64,000 nucleotides of DNA from Ruminococcaceae bacterium UBA7217 (lineage in GTDB: Bacteria; Bacillota; Clostridia; Oscillospirales; Acutalibacteraceae). Each line of letters opens with the position of its first letter. Within the stretch, counting starts at the first letter, position 1. Shown here one piece after another: positions 1 through 9,059 of this stretch. Location of the stretch: positions 20,341 to 84,340 of the forward strand of contig DKTZ01000035.1 of NCBI GenBank assembly GCA_002490425.1, given 5' to 3'. A program made the translations under genes and the position numbers. The notes below the pieces were generated by a model. It did no database searches and was not told where the DNA came from. It saw only the letters and a list, made by a program, of their open reading frames with translations.

Positions 1-75
1 AACAATTATGGTTGAAAGACTAAGCACAAGCGCACCGTTAAGCAGCGACTGACTTTTTCTTTGTTTATTTGCCAT
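1..75 (-). CDS. SpoVB/MurJ-like polysaccharide flippase, N-terminal fragment (truncated by window edge)
   Basis: Only the first 25 codons are inside the window. The product starts MANKQRKSQSLLNGALVLSL, a short basic head followed by the beginning of a hydrophobic segment. This is the usual opening of the SpoVB/MurJ-type MOP flippases of clostridia, which move lipid-linked sugars across the membrane. A GAGGTGA ribosome site lies just before the ATG and overlaps the end of the kinase gene, so this is the last visible gene of the leftward recJ-relA operon. The assignment rests on a very short stretch and on context. Confidence 0.5.
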   Translation of the reverse strand, partial: MANKQRKSQSLLNGALVLSLSTIIV

Positions 76-87
76 TTTCTTCACCTC

Positions 88-1008
88 TCAGCCTAAAAAC
101 TCACGAAGAAGAGAACCTTTAGGAACTTGTGTCTCGTCAATATCTTCAAATTTATTAAGTGCGTCACGAAGCCTTTGAACATCGTATGCAAAATCGTCGG
201 AAATTTCGCTTTGAAGAATCTCCAACGCCTGTTTTTTCAAAACACATGGCTCGTAAAGGTGCACTGTATTTATTTTTATGTCCGCATTGTCTCTGTACGG
301 AAACAAATATTTATCCTCACCGTAGGTAACATTTCTCCAAAGAGAATATGTGTAATCTGCCGAGCTTCCTCTGAATTTAAAATCACGCACCAATCGCCTT
401 ACAAAGCGCAGATTTCTTTTATTAAGAATTATTTTACCCTTTTGATTGTAAATTCTTGATGAAACGCTGATATATATTTTAAAAAGATTTCCGCTGATTT
501 TATCGGTAATAATCGGGTTTAATGCGTGAAGTCCCTCAATAATGACAACATCCTTTGAGCCTAATGTTATTTCGTTATATTCGTTTTGTTTTCGTGTACC
601 CGTTACGAAATCAAAAATCGGCGTTTTAACGGTTTCGCCCCGTAAAAGAGCATTTACGATTTCGGTAAAATAATCCAAATCAAGAGCATAAACCGTTTCA
701 AAATCTCTTGTACCGTCGGGTAAAAGCGGAATATCGTCACGGTTAAGGTAAAAATCGTCAAGGCTCAAAACAAATGTATGCACGCCGTTTTTCTTACATT
801 CCTCGCTGATTTTTCTTGCGGTGGTGGTTTTTCCCGATGATGACGGCCCTGCAAGCATTACAACCTGTCTTTCACCCTTGTCGCATATTGTTTTTGACAC
901 AGACGCAATAATATTGCTGTACCTACTCTCGCATTTTTCAATAAACTCCTGCGGATTTAATTTTGCTTCTCCGTTTATATATTCAATTTCATTTGTAAGT
1001 TTTGCCAT
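88..1008 (-). CDS. Uridine kinase / phosphoribulokinase-family nucleoside kinase
   Basis: P-loop kinase of 306 residues. A Walker A motif GPSSSGKT is near residues 54-61, followed by SLDDFYL around 81-87, which is typical of uridine kinases (the aspartates bind nucleoside and metal). It is longer than classical Udk (about 210 residues) and lacks the TGS-type N-terminal extension seen in some clostridial homologues. The likely reaction is phosphorylation of uridine/cytidine or a related small molecule with ATP in the cytoplasm; the exact substrate cannot be read. The ATG is preceded by GGAGAG, and the gene follows hemZ by 15 bases in the same operon. Confidence 0.8.
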   Translation of the reverse strand: MAKLTNEIEYINGEAKLNPQEFIEKCESRYSNIIASVSKTICDKGERQVVMLAGPSSSGKTTTARKISEECKKNGVHTFVLSLDDFYLNRDDIPLLPDGTRDFETVYALDLDYFTEIVNALLRGETVKTPIFDFVTGTRKQNEYNEITLGSKDVVIIEGLHALNPIITDKISGNLFKIYISVSSRIYNQKGKIILNKRNLRFVRRLVRDFKFRGSSADYTYSLWRNVTYGEDKYLFPYRDNADIKINTVHLYEPCVLKKQALEILQSEISDDFAYDVQRLRDALNKFEDIDETQVPKGSLLREFLG

Positions 1009-1023
1009 ATCTACTCTCCACTT

Positions 1024-2457
1024 TTAAAAGTATGTATTGTAAAACTCTGTTATTCTTTTCTTTCGCTTTATAAGCTCTTCAAAACCCGAAATATATTCAA
1101 ACGGATATTTAAAATTAAAAATACGCTCAATATAATCCCCGGACTGTGCCTTCAGCTTTGTTACCGCCCCTGCACCGACCGCAAAAATTGTGTGACATTC
1201 TTCCATCATAAAAATATTGTAAAGACATTCCGTATCTTTCTTGCACCAGCCTGTGTTTTCAAGACTTCCTACCGATTTTGACTGACGGTACATATAATAA
1301 GGAGCGTATTTTCCGTTCAGCTTTTCATAAGTATATTTTAACATTTCATTGACTTTTTTAGCATTTTCGGAGGTAACACGCATATCCTGCACGCCCAGAT
1401 TTGACGAGCGTTTAAGCGCCAGAGTGTGCACCGTGATATTTTCAGGGTCAAGTGAAAAAGCCTCGTCAAGCGAATACTTAAACCCGTCCGCCGTGTCCCC
1501 GGGAAGACCTGCGATTAAATCCATATTTATGCAGTCAAAGCCGATTCTACGTGCAAGGTTAAATGCTGTTACCGTTTCTTCTGCGCTGTGACACCTGCCG
1601 ATGTTTTTTAGCACTTCATCTGAAAAGGTCTGGGGATTTATGCTGATTCTTGTGACGGGGCTGTTTTTAAGCACCTTTAACTTTTCTTCCGTCACGGTAT
1701 CAGGTCTGCCTGCCTCTACCGTAAATTCACGGCAACCGGATAAATCAAAATTATCCGTAACAGCTTTAAGCAAATCTTCCATTTGCTGTGCGGAAATTGT
1801 TGTGGGAGTGCCGCCGCCTATATAAACGCTTTCAAGGCGCAGTCCGAGTGCCTTTGCAATTTTGCCCGTTTCCTCAATTTCTTTCAGGAGTAAATCGCAA
1901 TATTTCGGCACAAGTGCTTTTGCTTTTTCGGTTTGAACCGAATGTGACACAAATGAGCAGTAACTGCATCTTGTGGGGCAAAACGGAATTGAAATATAAA
2001 GACTGAACGAATTTTCTTTTGAAAGAGAGATTATTCTCTGCTCGCAGTCGGCAACACGCCGTGCAAGAGCGTACTTTTCTTCACTCACCAAAAGGTCACC
2101 CAAAAAATATTCTTTGGTTTTTTCTCTGCCGAGCCGTTTTTCCGTCGCCATTAAAAGCTTTGACGGTCGAACTCCCGTAAGCACGCCCCATTTGGGATAA
2201 ATCTTTGTATATTCGCCAAAAATCGAATAAACCATTCTGCCCATTTGCATTTCGTTATCTTCGCAAAGGGGAGCAGTCAGCCGTTTTTCAAAATCTCCTG
2301 CCTTAAAGTTAACCGTTATTTCGTCGCTGACCTCTGTGTAAAGACCGTCGCCGTCCGAATTTTCTTTTGTAACCTCAATTTTTTCGTTAGGGAGAAAAAG
2401 GCGGACAAGCTTTTCCATTTCATAATGGTATTTATGATTTACAACCGTAATACGCAT
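1024..2457 (-). CDS. hemZ: Coproporphyrinogen III dehydrogenase-like radical SAM protein HemZ
   Basis: A 477-residue radical SAM protein. The cluster-binding motif CPTRCSYC (Cys 160, 164, 167) and the YIGGGTPT motif that follows match the HemN/HemZ family. The roughly 150-residue N-terminal region before the radical SAM core distinguishes HemZ from the shorter HemW. HemZ proteins are annotated as oxygen-independent coproporphyrinogen dehydrogenases, but in clostridia lacking a full haem pathway the true substrate is uncertain. It lies 26 bases after the MBL hydrolase in the recJ-relA-dtd operon, which is a common clostridial neighbourhood. Confidence 0.88.
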   Translation of the reverse strand: MRITVVNHKYHYEMEKLVRLFLPNEKIEVTKENSDGDGLYTEVSDEITVNFKAGDFEKRLTAPLCEDNEMQMGRMVYSIFGEYTKIYPKWGVLTGVRPSKLLMATEKRLGREKTKEYFLGDLLVSEEKYALARRVADCEQRIISLSKENSFSLYISIPFCPTRCSYCSFVSHSVQTEKAKALVPKYCDLLLKEIEETGKIAKALGLRLESVYIGGGTPTTISAQQMEDLLKAVTDNFDLSGCREFTVEAGRPDTVTEEKLKVLKNSPVTRISINPQTFSDEVLKNIGRCHSAEETVTAFNLARRIGFDCINMDLIAGLPGDTADGFKYSLDEAFSLDPENITVHTLALKRSSNLGVQDMRVTSENAKKVNEMLKYTYEKLNGKYAPYYMYRQSKSVGSLENTGWCKKDTECLYNIFMMEECHTIFAVGAGAVTKLKAQSGDYIERIFNFKYPFEYISGFEELIKRKKRITEFYNTYF

Positions 2458-2483
2458 TCTGTTTCCGCCCCTTTCCTAAAAAA

Positions 2484-3116
2484 TCAGTGTCTCATATATC
2501 TGTTATTCTCACGCTCAAACTGTAATGTCGTTTCTTCTCCGTGACCGGGGTACACTGTGTAATCCCCCGGAAGCTGTGCAAGTCTTTTAAGCGACGCTAT
2601 TTCATTACGTCCTGCCAAAACAGGGCTTATGCCTGCTAAATCCGTCCTGCCTGCCGAAAGGCGGAAAAGTGTGTCGCCGGAGAAAATAATTCTGTCATTT
2701 TCAAGAATATAGCAAACACTGCCGTTAGTGTGCCCTTTGGTGTGCATTACACGAATTTTTGTATTGCCGAATTCCAATTCATCGCCGTCATTTAACAGTA
2801 TATCCGCTTTAATCGGCTCTTGAATACCGCTGAAATGAGAATTGTAAAGGCTTTTATTCCCGTCAAGGAGCATTTCGCTGTCAAGAGAATGAGCACAAAC
2901 CTCGGCTCCCGTTTCACGGACAACCGAGCTTACTCCTGAAATATGGTCAAAATGGCCGTGAGTTAATAAAATATATTTTACATTTTTACCTTTTATAAAA
3001 TCCAAAAGCTCTGCATTTTCCAAAGCAGGGTCAATAACGGCAAAAACGCCGTCAGACTCTAACACATACGTATTTGTTTCAATTTCACCTATAACGAATT
3101 TTGTTACATTCAGCAT
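2484..3116 (-). CDS. MBL-fold hydrolase, glyoxalase II-like
   Basis: Metallo-beta-lactamase-fold protein of about 210 residues. The metal-binding THGHFDH motif, the GDTLF segment and the YPGHGEET histidine motif are all present and place it in the hydroxyacylglutathione-hydrolase-like branch, cytosolic thioester hydrolases of unsettled substrate in Firmicutes. I chose the ATG at 3116 (MLNVTKF) over an upstream TTG at 3128, because GGGTGA sits just before it and it overlaps the dtd stop codon by 7 bases, an arrangement suited to translational coupling. Confidence 0.85.
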   Translation of the reverse strand: MLNVTKFVIGEIETNTYVLESDGVFAVIDPALENAELLDFIKGKNVKYILLTHGHFDHISGVSSVVRETGAEVCAHSLDSEMLLDGNKSLYNSHFSGIQEPIKADILLNDGDELEFGNTKIRVMHTKGHTNGSVCYILENDRIIFSGDTLFRLSAGRTDLAGISPVLAGRNEIASLKRLAQLPGDYTVYPGHGEETTLQFERENNRYMRH

Positions 3117-3571
3117 CTTTTCACCCAAATTTCAGTGTCATAAACTATTGTTACAGGTCCGTCGTTTATTAAATCGACCTTCATATCAGCACCGAATACG
3201 CCTTTTTTTACGCATTTTACACCGTTTTCTAAAAGCTTTCGGCAAAATTCTTCATAAAACTCATTTGCTTTTTCGGGTTCTTTTGAACGGATAAACGAAG
3301 GTCTGTTACCTTTTTTCACATCAGCGCAAAGGGTAAACTGAGAAATTGCAAGAATTTCTCCGTCTATACTCTTAATATCAAGATTCATTTTGCCGTTTTC
3401 GTCCTCAAAAACACGAAGAGAGGCGATTTTTTTCGCAAGAATATCAATATCCTCCGCCGTATCGTCATCCATAACGCCTAAAAGAATCATATACCCTTTG
3501 CCTATACGGCTGATTTCCTTGCCGTCCACGGTGACTCCTGCATTTTTTACTCTTTGTACTACTGCTTTCAT
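3110..3571 (-). CDS. dtd: D-aminoacyl-tRNA deacylase
   Basis: At 153 residues this is standard DTD length. The SQFTL motif (residues 77-81) and the C-terminal NDGPVTI motif, which together form the active site across the dimer, are intact. The enzyme removes D-amino acids and glycine mischarged on tRNA in the cytoplasm. It starts 3 bases after the relA stop and overlaps the next gene, so it is part of the same transcript; relA-dtd adjacency is widespread in Firmicutes. Confidence 0.95.
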   Translation of the reverse strand: MKAVVQRVKNAGVTVDGKEISRIGKGYMILLGVMDDDTAEDIDILAKKIASLRVFEDENGKMNLDIKSIDGEILAISQFTLCADVKKGNRPSFIRSKEPEKANEFYEEFCRKLLENGVKCVKKGVFGADMKVDLINDGPVTIVYDTEIWVKRC

Positions 3572-3574
3572 AAT

Positions 3575-5797
3575 TTAACGCTCGACGTTTATTACGCCCT
3601 GTACTTTCTCAATTTTTGCTACGATGCTTTTAAGGTGCTCAATGCCCTCAACCTGAACGGTTACTTCAATAATACATCTGCCGTCCTTGGTATCGTGTGT
3701 GGCAAGCCCTGCAATGTTAACCTTCATATTTGATATTTGCTGGCTGACATCGGCAATAAGCCCTATTCTTTTAAGGCAGGTAACGGTGATTGTAGCACTG
3801 TATTTGTCAGTCGTTGCCGTATCCCAATGCACCTTTACCCAGCGCTCAGGCTCTGCACAGTGGGCTATATCCGCAGGCACGTTTACGCAGTCCGCCTTAT
3901 GAACGGAGACACCGTGCCCTCTCGTTATAAAGCCGATTACCTTATCGCCCGGAAGAGGATTGCAGCAGCGTGAAAACTTAATAAGACAGTTGTCTATGCC
4001 GTCAACAATAATTCCGTCCTTGGATTTTCTTTTAACAGGCTGTTTAGCAGATATTTCCTCAATGTGACTTTTATCGTAATTTTTGTGATATTCATCTTTA
4101 ATATACGGCATCTGCTTTGAAACGGAAAGTCCGCCGTAGCCGATTGCCGCATAAAAATCTTCCACAGAGTCCATATGTTGGCGTGCTGCAAGCTTTTTGA
4201 CGAATGTTTCGTATTCTTCTTCTGTAAGACGAATATAATTGCGCCTGAACTCACGCTCAATCTCCGCCTTGCCCTCGGCAATATTTTCGTCACGCTTTTC
4301 GTTTTTAAACCATGAGCGAATTCGGCTTTTTGCCTTGCTTGATTTTGCAATGTTGAGCCAATCCCTACTCGGACCCTTACCGGGTTGAGAAGAGGTGAGA
4401 ATTTCAACAATTTCGCCCGTTTTGACAACATAGTCAAGCGGAACTATGCGCCCGTCAACCTTTGCTCCCATCATTTTATGTCCGACCGCCGTGTGAATAG
4501 CATAGGCAAAGTCAATAATAGTTGACCCCTGAGGAACATTGATAACATCGCCCTTGGGGGTAAACACGAGCACCTCTTCGGGAACTAAATCAGTTTTAAT
4601 TGAAGATACTATTTCCCTTGCATCGCCTGACTCCTCCTGAACCTCAAGCATTTCTTTAATCCAGTTAAGTCCGTCGTTAAAGCTTTGACCTTTGCCGTTA
4701 GTCATTCCGATTTTATATTTCCAGTGCGCCGCAATACCGAATTCAGCTGTACGGTGCATATCCCAAGTACGGATTTGCACCTCAAAGGGAATAGCATCCT
4801 TGCCGACAACGGTTGTGTGAAGCGACTGGTAACGGTTAGGCTTCGGCGTTGAAATGTAATCCTTAAAACGCCCCGGAAGAGGACTGAACATATCGTGAAT
4901 TATACCGAGGCAATTGTAGCAGTCGCCTATTGTATCAACAATAATTCGAACTGCGTAAATATCGTAAATCTCGCTGAACTGCTTATTCTGCATATACATT
5001 TTGCGGTATATGCCGTGAACGCTTTTAATTCGTCCGCTGATTGCGGCATTAGGAACAGTCTCCCTGACGCGTTCTAAAATTCGCTTTTTAATGCTGTTAA
5101 GGAATTCGTTGCCCGACGCATTGAATTTGTGAAGCTGTTCTTCAATGCCGGCATAAGCCACGGGGTCAAGAAAGCGTATGGCTCTGTCTTCAAGTTCCTC
5201 TTTAAAGGAACGGATGCCAAGCCTGTGGCTTATAGGCGCAAAAATTTCCAGGGTTTCAAGCGCTTTGTCCCTTTGCTTTTGCGGGGCAACATATTCAAGA
5301 GTACGCATATTGTGAAGTCTGTCAGCAAGCTTAATTACAATAACACGAATGTCCTTACTCATTGCGAGGAGCATTTTGCTGATGTTTTCAGCCTGCATTT
5401 CTTCTCTTGAATCCCTTTCGGAATACTGTAAATGACCAAGCTTTGTAACGCCGTCAACAAGCACGGCAATTTCACCGCCGAACTCGGATTTCAGCTCATC
5501 AAGCGTATAATCGGTATCTTCAACAACATCGTGAAGAAGAGCCGCAACAATCGACTGATAATCCATACCGAAATCGACAAGAATGTCGGCAACGGCAATG
5601 GGGTGAATAATGTACGGCTCGCCCGAACGGCGCAACTGACCGCCGTGCTGTTTCTTTGCAACCTCAAACGCCTTATTGATTATATTTATTTCGTTTTCGC
5701 TTTGATGTACTTTTTTTATCTTTTCCAAAAGCTTCGCATAAAGAGCGTCAACATCTACATCCTCTACAGGGGTTTTATCAGTTTTGATTTCACTCAT
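3575..5797 (-). CDS. relA: Bifunctional (p)ppGpp synthetase/hydrolase (RSH)
   Basis: Long RelA/SpoT homologue of about 740 residues. An HD hydrolase domain (HDVVEDT near residue 89), a synthetase domain (PNRYQSLHTTVVG), a TGS domain (VFTPKGDVINVPQGS) and a C-terminal ACT domain are all visible. Both catalytic halves look intact, so it should make and degrade the stringent alarmone. I took the ATG at 5797 (MSEIKTDK), preceded by GGAGGTGA. A TTG 18 bases upstream is in frame but would place the ribosome site inside the gene. The start overlaps the recJ stop by 8 bases (ATGAGTGA). Confidence 0.95.
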   Translation of the reverse strand: MSEIKTDKTPVEDVDVDALYAKLLEKIKKVHQSENEINIINKAFEVAKKQHGGQLRRSGEPYIIHPIAVADILVDFGMDYQSIVAALLHDVVEDTDYTLDELKSEFGGEIAVLVDGVTKLGHLQYSERDSREEMQAENISKMLLAMSKDIRVIVIKLADRLHNMRTLEYVAPQKQRDKALETLEIFAPISHRLGIRSFKEELEDRAIRFLDPVAYAGIEEQLHKFNASGNEFLNSIKKRILERVRETVPNAAISGRIKSVHGIYRKMYMQNKQFSEIYDIYAVRIIVDTIGDCYNCLGIIHDMFSPLPGRFKDYISTPKPNRYQSLHTTVVGKDAIPFEVQIRTWDMHRTAEFGIAAHWKYKIGMTNGKGQSFNDGLNWIKEMLEVQEESGDAREIVSSIKTDLVPEEVLVFTPKGDVINVPQGSTIIDFAYAIHTAVGHKMMGAKVDGRIVPLDYVVKTGEIVEILTSSQPGKGPSRDWLNIAKSSKAKSRIRSWFKNEKRDENIAEGKAEIEREFRRNYIRLTEEEYETFVKKLAARQHMDSVEDFYAAIGYGGLSVSKQMPYIKDEYHKNYDKSHIEEISAKQPVKRKSKDGIIVDGIDNCLIKFSRCCNPLPGDKVIGFITRGHGVSVHKADCVNVPADIAHCAEPERWVKVHWDTATTDKYSATITVTCLKRIGLIADVSQQISNMKVNIAGLATHDTKDGRCIIEVTVQVEGIEHLKSIVAKIEKVQGVINVER

Positions 5798-7841
5798 TTC
5801 CGTCACCTCCGTCAATAAAAGAATTTAACCTGTTCAGTATTTCTGAGCTTTCAAGCTCTACTTTTTGGTTATTGCCGTCAAATATTATTTTTCCGTCTGA
5901 TATTTTGAGAAGCTCCAATTCGCAAAGAATATCAAGAGAGGTCTGCATAATACAGTAATTATGTACGGGACAGCCTGTACGTTTTACCAGTGTTTCAGTA
6001 TCAAAGCTCCATTCTCCTTGCTGTTTAATAAAGCTGTATACAGCCAAAAGGAACTCCCTTGACGGTGTAATGAATTTTGCCTCTTTCGGAGAAAGGCTCT
6101 CGCCACGCTTGAATTTTTCGTAAAGCGAAAGCGAGCCGAAAAGCTTATCCTCATCCGTTCCCGAAAAACGGATATTCTTTATCTGAACAGAGGGCTTTAC
6201 CTCACCTCTGTATTCGTTTTTATCAATCCTTACTGCTAAATCAAGCGTGTCGCCCTTGCAGTAGGGAAAATCCTCTAACGCAGTTGAAAATTTCATAGCA
6301 GTGAGCGGCGTTCCGCCCTTAAAGAAGGTAAGCCTTAAATGCTTGCCCTCGCCAACACTCTTTATATCGGAAAGAGTAACTCCGTAAATGCCGAACACAG
6401 GCTGGCTGTTACCTGCTCCGTACGGTTCAAGTGCCGATAAAGAAGAAAGTAAATCATTGTTTATATATGCAGGATTTAACTTGCAGTTGATTAAAAGCTC
6501 AGGGACAACAGCTGAAACGGACTGAGCGTATACATTTATTCTGTTAAAAAACTCATTTATATTATCTTTTTTAATACCAAGTCCGGCCGCCATTGTATGA
6601 CCGCCGAAATGAGTGAGTAAATCGCCGCAGGATTTAATTGCGTCATAAATTGAAAAACCGTAAATGCTTCTTGCAGAGCCTGTGCCTTCATCGCCGTCAA
6701 AGGTGATTACTATTGCCGGTCTGCCGTATTTTTCGGTAATCCGTGCCGCCACAATGCCGATAACACCGTGGTGCCAGCCCTCACCGCAAACAACAATAAC
6801 CCTTGCATACTTTAACTTGTCATCGGATTCAATGTGTTCTATTGCCGCTTTAGTTATTTCATTTTCAACGGTGTGGCGTTCCCTGTTACATTCATCAACA
6901 TCTTTTGCAAGAGAAAAAGCCGAATCTTCATCTTCACTCAAAAGCAATTTAAGAGCTGTTTCGGCAGACGCCATTCTGCCTGCGGCATTTATTCTCGGCG
7001 CTAATGAATAAGTAACTCCCACTGAGCTTATATATTTATCACCCACGCCTGAAATTTGCTTTAATGCATTTATTCCGAAGCAGGGGTCAGAATTGATTTT
7101 AGCAACGCCGTACCGAACAATTGCGCGGTTTTCATCTGTAAGGTCAACAACATCGGCAATTGTGCCGACAGCAATAATATCTGCATATCTTGAAAGAATA
7201 TCCATACAGTCGCCGTCATTTAATGCAGACACCACCTTAAAGGCAACGCCTACGCCCGCCCAATCCCGAAATGACAAATTGTCATCCTCACGGTGAGGGT
7301 CAACAACCGCCACGGCATTCGGCAACGTTTCCGAGGGCTTGTGGTGGTCGGTTACAACAACATCTACACCAAGTGTTTTAGCAAAATCCACTTCTTCTGC
7401 CGAGGAAATCCCGTTATCAACCGTTACAATAAGTTTTACGCCGCTGTCCGCAATTTTTTGGACTGCGCCATTGTTCATTCCGTACCCTTCAGTTATTCTG
7501 TCGGGAATGTAATAGGTAACGTCAGCACCGACAGACCTTAGAAAAGAGTACATAAGTGCAGTTGAGGTTACTCCGTCAGCGTCGTAATCGCCGTAAACGC
7601 ATATTTTCTCAAAGCTGTCTATTGCTTTTTGTATTCTTTGAACCGCCCTGTCCATATCACGGATAAGGTACGAATCGCAAAAAGCAAAATCCGAATCAAA
7701 GAACTCCTCAATATCTTCATATTCGGTAATTCCGCGTGAGGTGAGAATAAGAGCTGTAAACGGGTCTAAGCTGTGTGTTTCGGCAATATCTGCCGCCGTG
7801 TCTTTATCAATATGCGCCAAAGTCCATTTTTTACGGCTCAT
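5790..7841 (-). CDS. recJ: Single-stranded-DNA-specific 5'-3' exonuclease RecJ
   Basis: DHH-family exonuclease of about 683 residues. The phosphoesterase motifs YGDYDADG, DNGISS and VTDHHKPS are visible, followed by the DHHA1 segment GGHTMAAG and a C-terminal OB-like region. It acts in recombination and mismatch repair on single-stranded DNA. The start is the ATG at 7841 (MSRKKWTL) behind GGAGGTGAG; the in-frame TTG at 7859 overlaps that ribosome site and is unlikely. A promoter with TTGATT and TATAAT lies about 50 bases upstream, making recJ the first gene of the seven-gene leftward operon. Confidence 0.93.
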   Translation of the reverse strand: MSRKKWTLAHIDKDTAADIAETHSLDPFTALILTSRGITEYEDIEEFFDSDFAFCDSYLIRDMDRAVQRIQKAIDSFEKICVYGDYDADGVTSTALMYSFLRSVGADVTYYIPDRITEGYGMNNGAVQKIADSGVKLIVTVDNGISSAEEVDFAKTLGVDVVVTDHHKPSETLPNAVAVVDPHREDDNLSFRDWAGVGVAFKVVSALNDGDCMDILSRYADIIAVGTIADVVDLTDENRAIVRYGVAKINSDPCFGINALKQISGVGDKYISSVGVTYSLAPRINAAGRMASAETALKLLLSEDEDSAFSLAKDVDECNRERHTVENEITKAAIEHIESDDKLKYARVIVVCGEGWHHGVIGIVAARITEKYGRPAIVITFDGDEGTGSARSIYGFSIYDAIKSCGDLLTHFGGHTMAAGLGIKKDNINEFFNRINVYAQSVSAVVPELLINCKLNPAYINNDLLSSLSALEPYGAGNSQPVFGIYGVTLSDIKSVGEGKHLRLTFFKGGTPLTAMKFSTALEDFPYCKGDTLDLAVRIDKNEYRGEVKPSVQIKNIRFSGTDEDKLFGSLSLYEKFKRGESLSPKEAKFITPSREFLLAVYSFIKQQGEWSFDTETLVKRTGCPVHNYCIMQTSLDILCELELLKISDGKIIFDGNNQKVELESSEILNRLNSFIDGGDGNE

Positions 7842-7890
7842 ACTCACCCTCACCTCCAAAATAAATAAATTAACCGATTTTAATTATAAT

Positions 7891-7919
7891 ATTATACTAC
7901 TGTATACCTATAAAATCAA
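7891..7919 (-). promoter_or_regulatory. Sigma-A promoter of the recJ operon
   Basis: On the minus strand TTGATT (7919-7914) is followed by a 17-base spacer and a perfect TATAAT (7896-7891). The -10 lies about 50 bases before the recJ ATG. Confidence 0.75.
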
Positions 7920-7933
7920 GAGTTACGGACAGC

Positions 7934-7963
7934 AAAAAAGCGGACAGGCGTGGAAGCCTGTCC
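7934..7963 (-). terminator. Intrinsic terminator of the GT2 gene, made from a dispersed hairpin repeat
   Basis: On the minus strand GGACAGGC and GCCTGTCC (7963-7956 and 7949-7942) form an 8-bp stem, followed by GC and a run of six T. It lies directly after the glycosyltransferase stop. The stem belongs to the GTAGGG...hairpin repeat family found at six other places in the window. Confidence 0.8.
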
Positions 7964-7984
7964 CTACAAAATTCTAATTAATTG

Positions 7985-8911
7985 TCACCGTTTATCTGAT
8001 TTCCCGACACGCTTTGACACTATATAACGCGGTCTGCCCTTTACTTCTTCATAAATTCTCGCAATGTAATAGCCAATAATGCCCAGCGCCATCATCAGAG
8101 AACCGCCTATCAAAAGTAAAAGAAGAATTACGGTTGTAAAGCCCTCAGCCGAAGAGCCGCAAAGATAACGCACAAGCGTTTGCACCGCCAAAATTGCCAT
8201 AAAGCAAAGAAGAACTGCACCGATTACCGTTACAGCCTGCAAAGGGGCGGTTGTAAACGATGTTATGTTTGAAACAGCATATTTTGTAAGCTTTGTTAAA
8301 TTCCATTTTGACTTTCCGTTTGCTCTTTTTTCTACCTTAAACTCAATCTGCGTTGAATTAAAGCCTGACCAAAACGAAAGCGCCCTGAAAAAGGTGTTTC
8401 TTTCTGGCAAAGAGATGAGCGTGTCGATAACCTTTCTGTCAATAAGCTTAAAATCCGACGTTGACTGCATATCCACCCCTACAAAACGGCTGATAATTTT
8501 ATAAAAGCTCTTTGCGAACATATTATACATTGCAGAGCCGCCGCCACGGTCGCTCTTAATGCCCTCAACAACCTCAAAGCCCTGCTCCCAAAGTCTGTAC
8601 ATTTCAACAATTTTTGAAGGCGGAAACTGCAAATCACAGTCAAATATTACTGCGCAGTCGCCGCTCGCTTCCTCAAGTCCCGCAAAAATTGCAGACTCCT
8701 TGCCGAAATTTCTGCTGAACGAAATGCCCTTTACGTTTTCATCAAACTGTGCCGACTTGCAGATTTCAAGATAGGTTTTATCCCTCGAACCGTCGTCAAC
8801 GAATATGATTTCATAGGAAATTTCTTCATTTTCAAAAAGCTTCGACAGCGTTTTTGCGGCAAGAGCAATATTTTGCTCCTCATTGTATGCGGGAATAATT
8901 ACAGAAAGCAT
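7985..8911 (-). CDS. Membrane-anchored family 2 glycosyltransferase (GtrB/DPM1-like)
   Basis: A 308-residue GT-A glycosyltransferase. It opens SVIIPAYNEEQNI, has FVDDGSRDKT and the FDCDLQFPP metal-binding region, and ends with two long hydrophobic helices (roughly residues 230-255 and 262-290) before a basic tail. This is the architecture of polyprenyl-phosphate glucosyl/mannosyl transferases such as GtrB and YkcC, which load a sugar onto undecaprenyl phosphate at the membrane. The sugar cannot be predicted. It is transcribed alone from a promoter divergent from glmU and ends in a repeat-derived terminator. Confidence 0.88.
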   Translation of the reverse strand: MLSVIIPAYNEEQNIALAAKTLSKLFENEEISYEIIFVDDGSRDKTYLEICKSAQFDENVKGISFSRNFGKESAIFAGLEEASGDCAVIFDCDLQFPPSKIVEMYRLWEQGFEVVEGIKSDRGGGSAMYNMFAKSFYKIISRFVGVDMQSTSDFKLIDRKVIDTLISLPERNTFFRALSFWSGFNSTQIEFKVEKRANGKSKWNLTKLTKYAVSNITSFTTAPLQAVTVIGAVLLCFMAILAVQTLVRYLCGSSAEGFTTVILLLLLIGGSLMMALGIIGYYIARIYEEVKGRPRYIVSKRVGKSDKR

Positions 8912-8956
8912 AGCGCACCTTCTTTTAAACTTAAAAATATTGCATATACTTGTATT

Positions 8957-8985
8957 ATAATATCACCGACACACTTTGTTGTCAA
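8957..8985 (-). promoter_or_regulatory. Sigma-A promoter of the GT2 gene
   Basis: Minus strand: perfect TTGACA (8985-8980), 17-base spacer, TATTAT (8962-8957), about 46 bases before the start codon. It lies back to back with the glmU promoter. Confidence 0.75.
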
Positions 8986-8997
8986 TAAAACCTACTA

Positions 8998-9026
8998 TTG
9001 AAATAGCCGCAGAATTATGTTAATAT
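8998..9026 (+). promoter_or_regulatory. Sigma-A promoter of glmU-pth-mfd
   Basis: TTGAAA (8998-9003), 17-base spacer, TAATAT (9021-9026). A GGAGGGG ribosome site precedes the glmU ATG at 9060. Confidence 0.7.
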
Positions 9027-9059
9027 AAACTCATATAAAATAAAATCGGAGGGGTATTT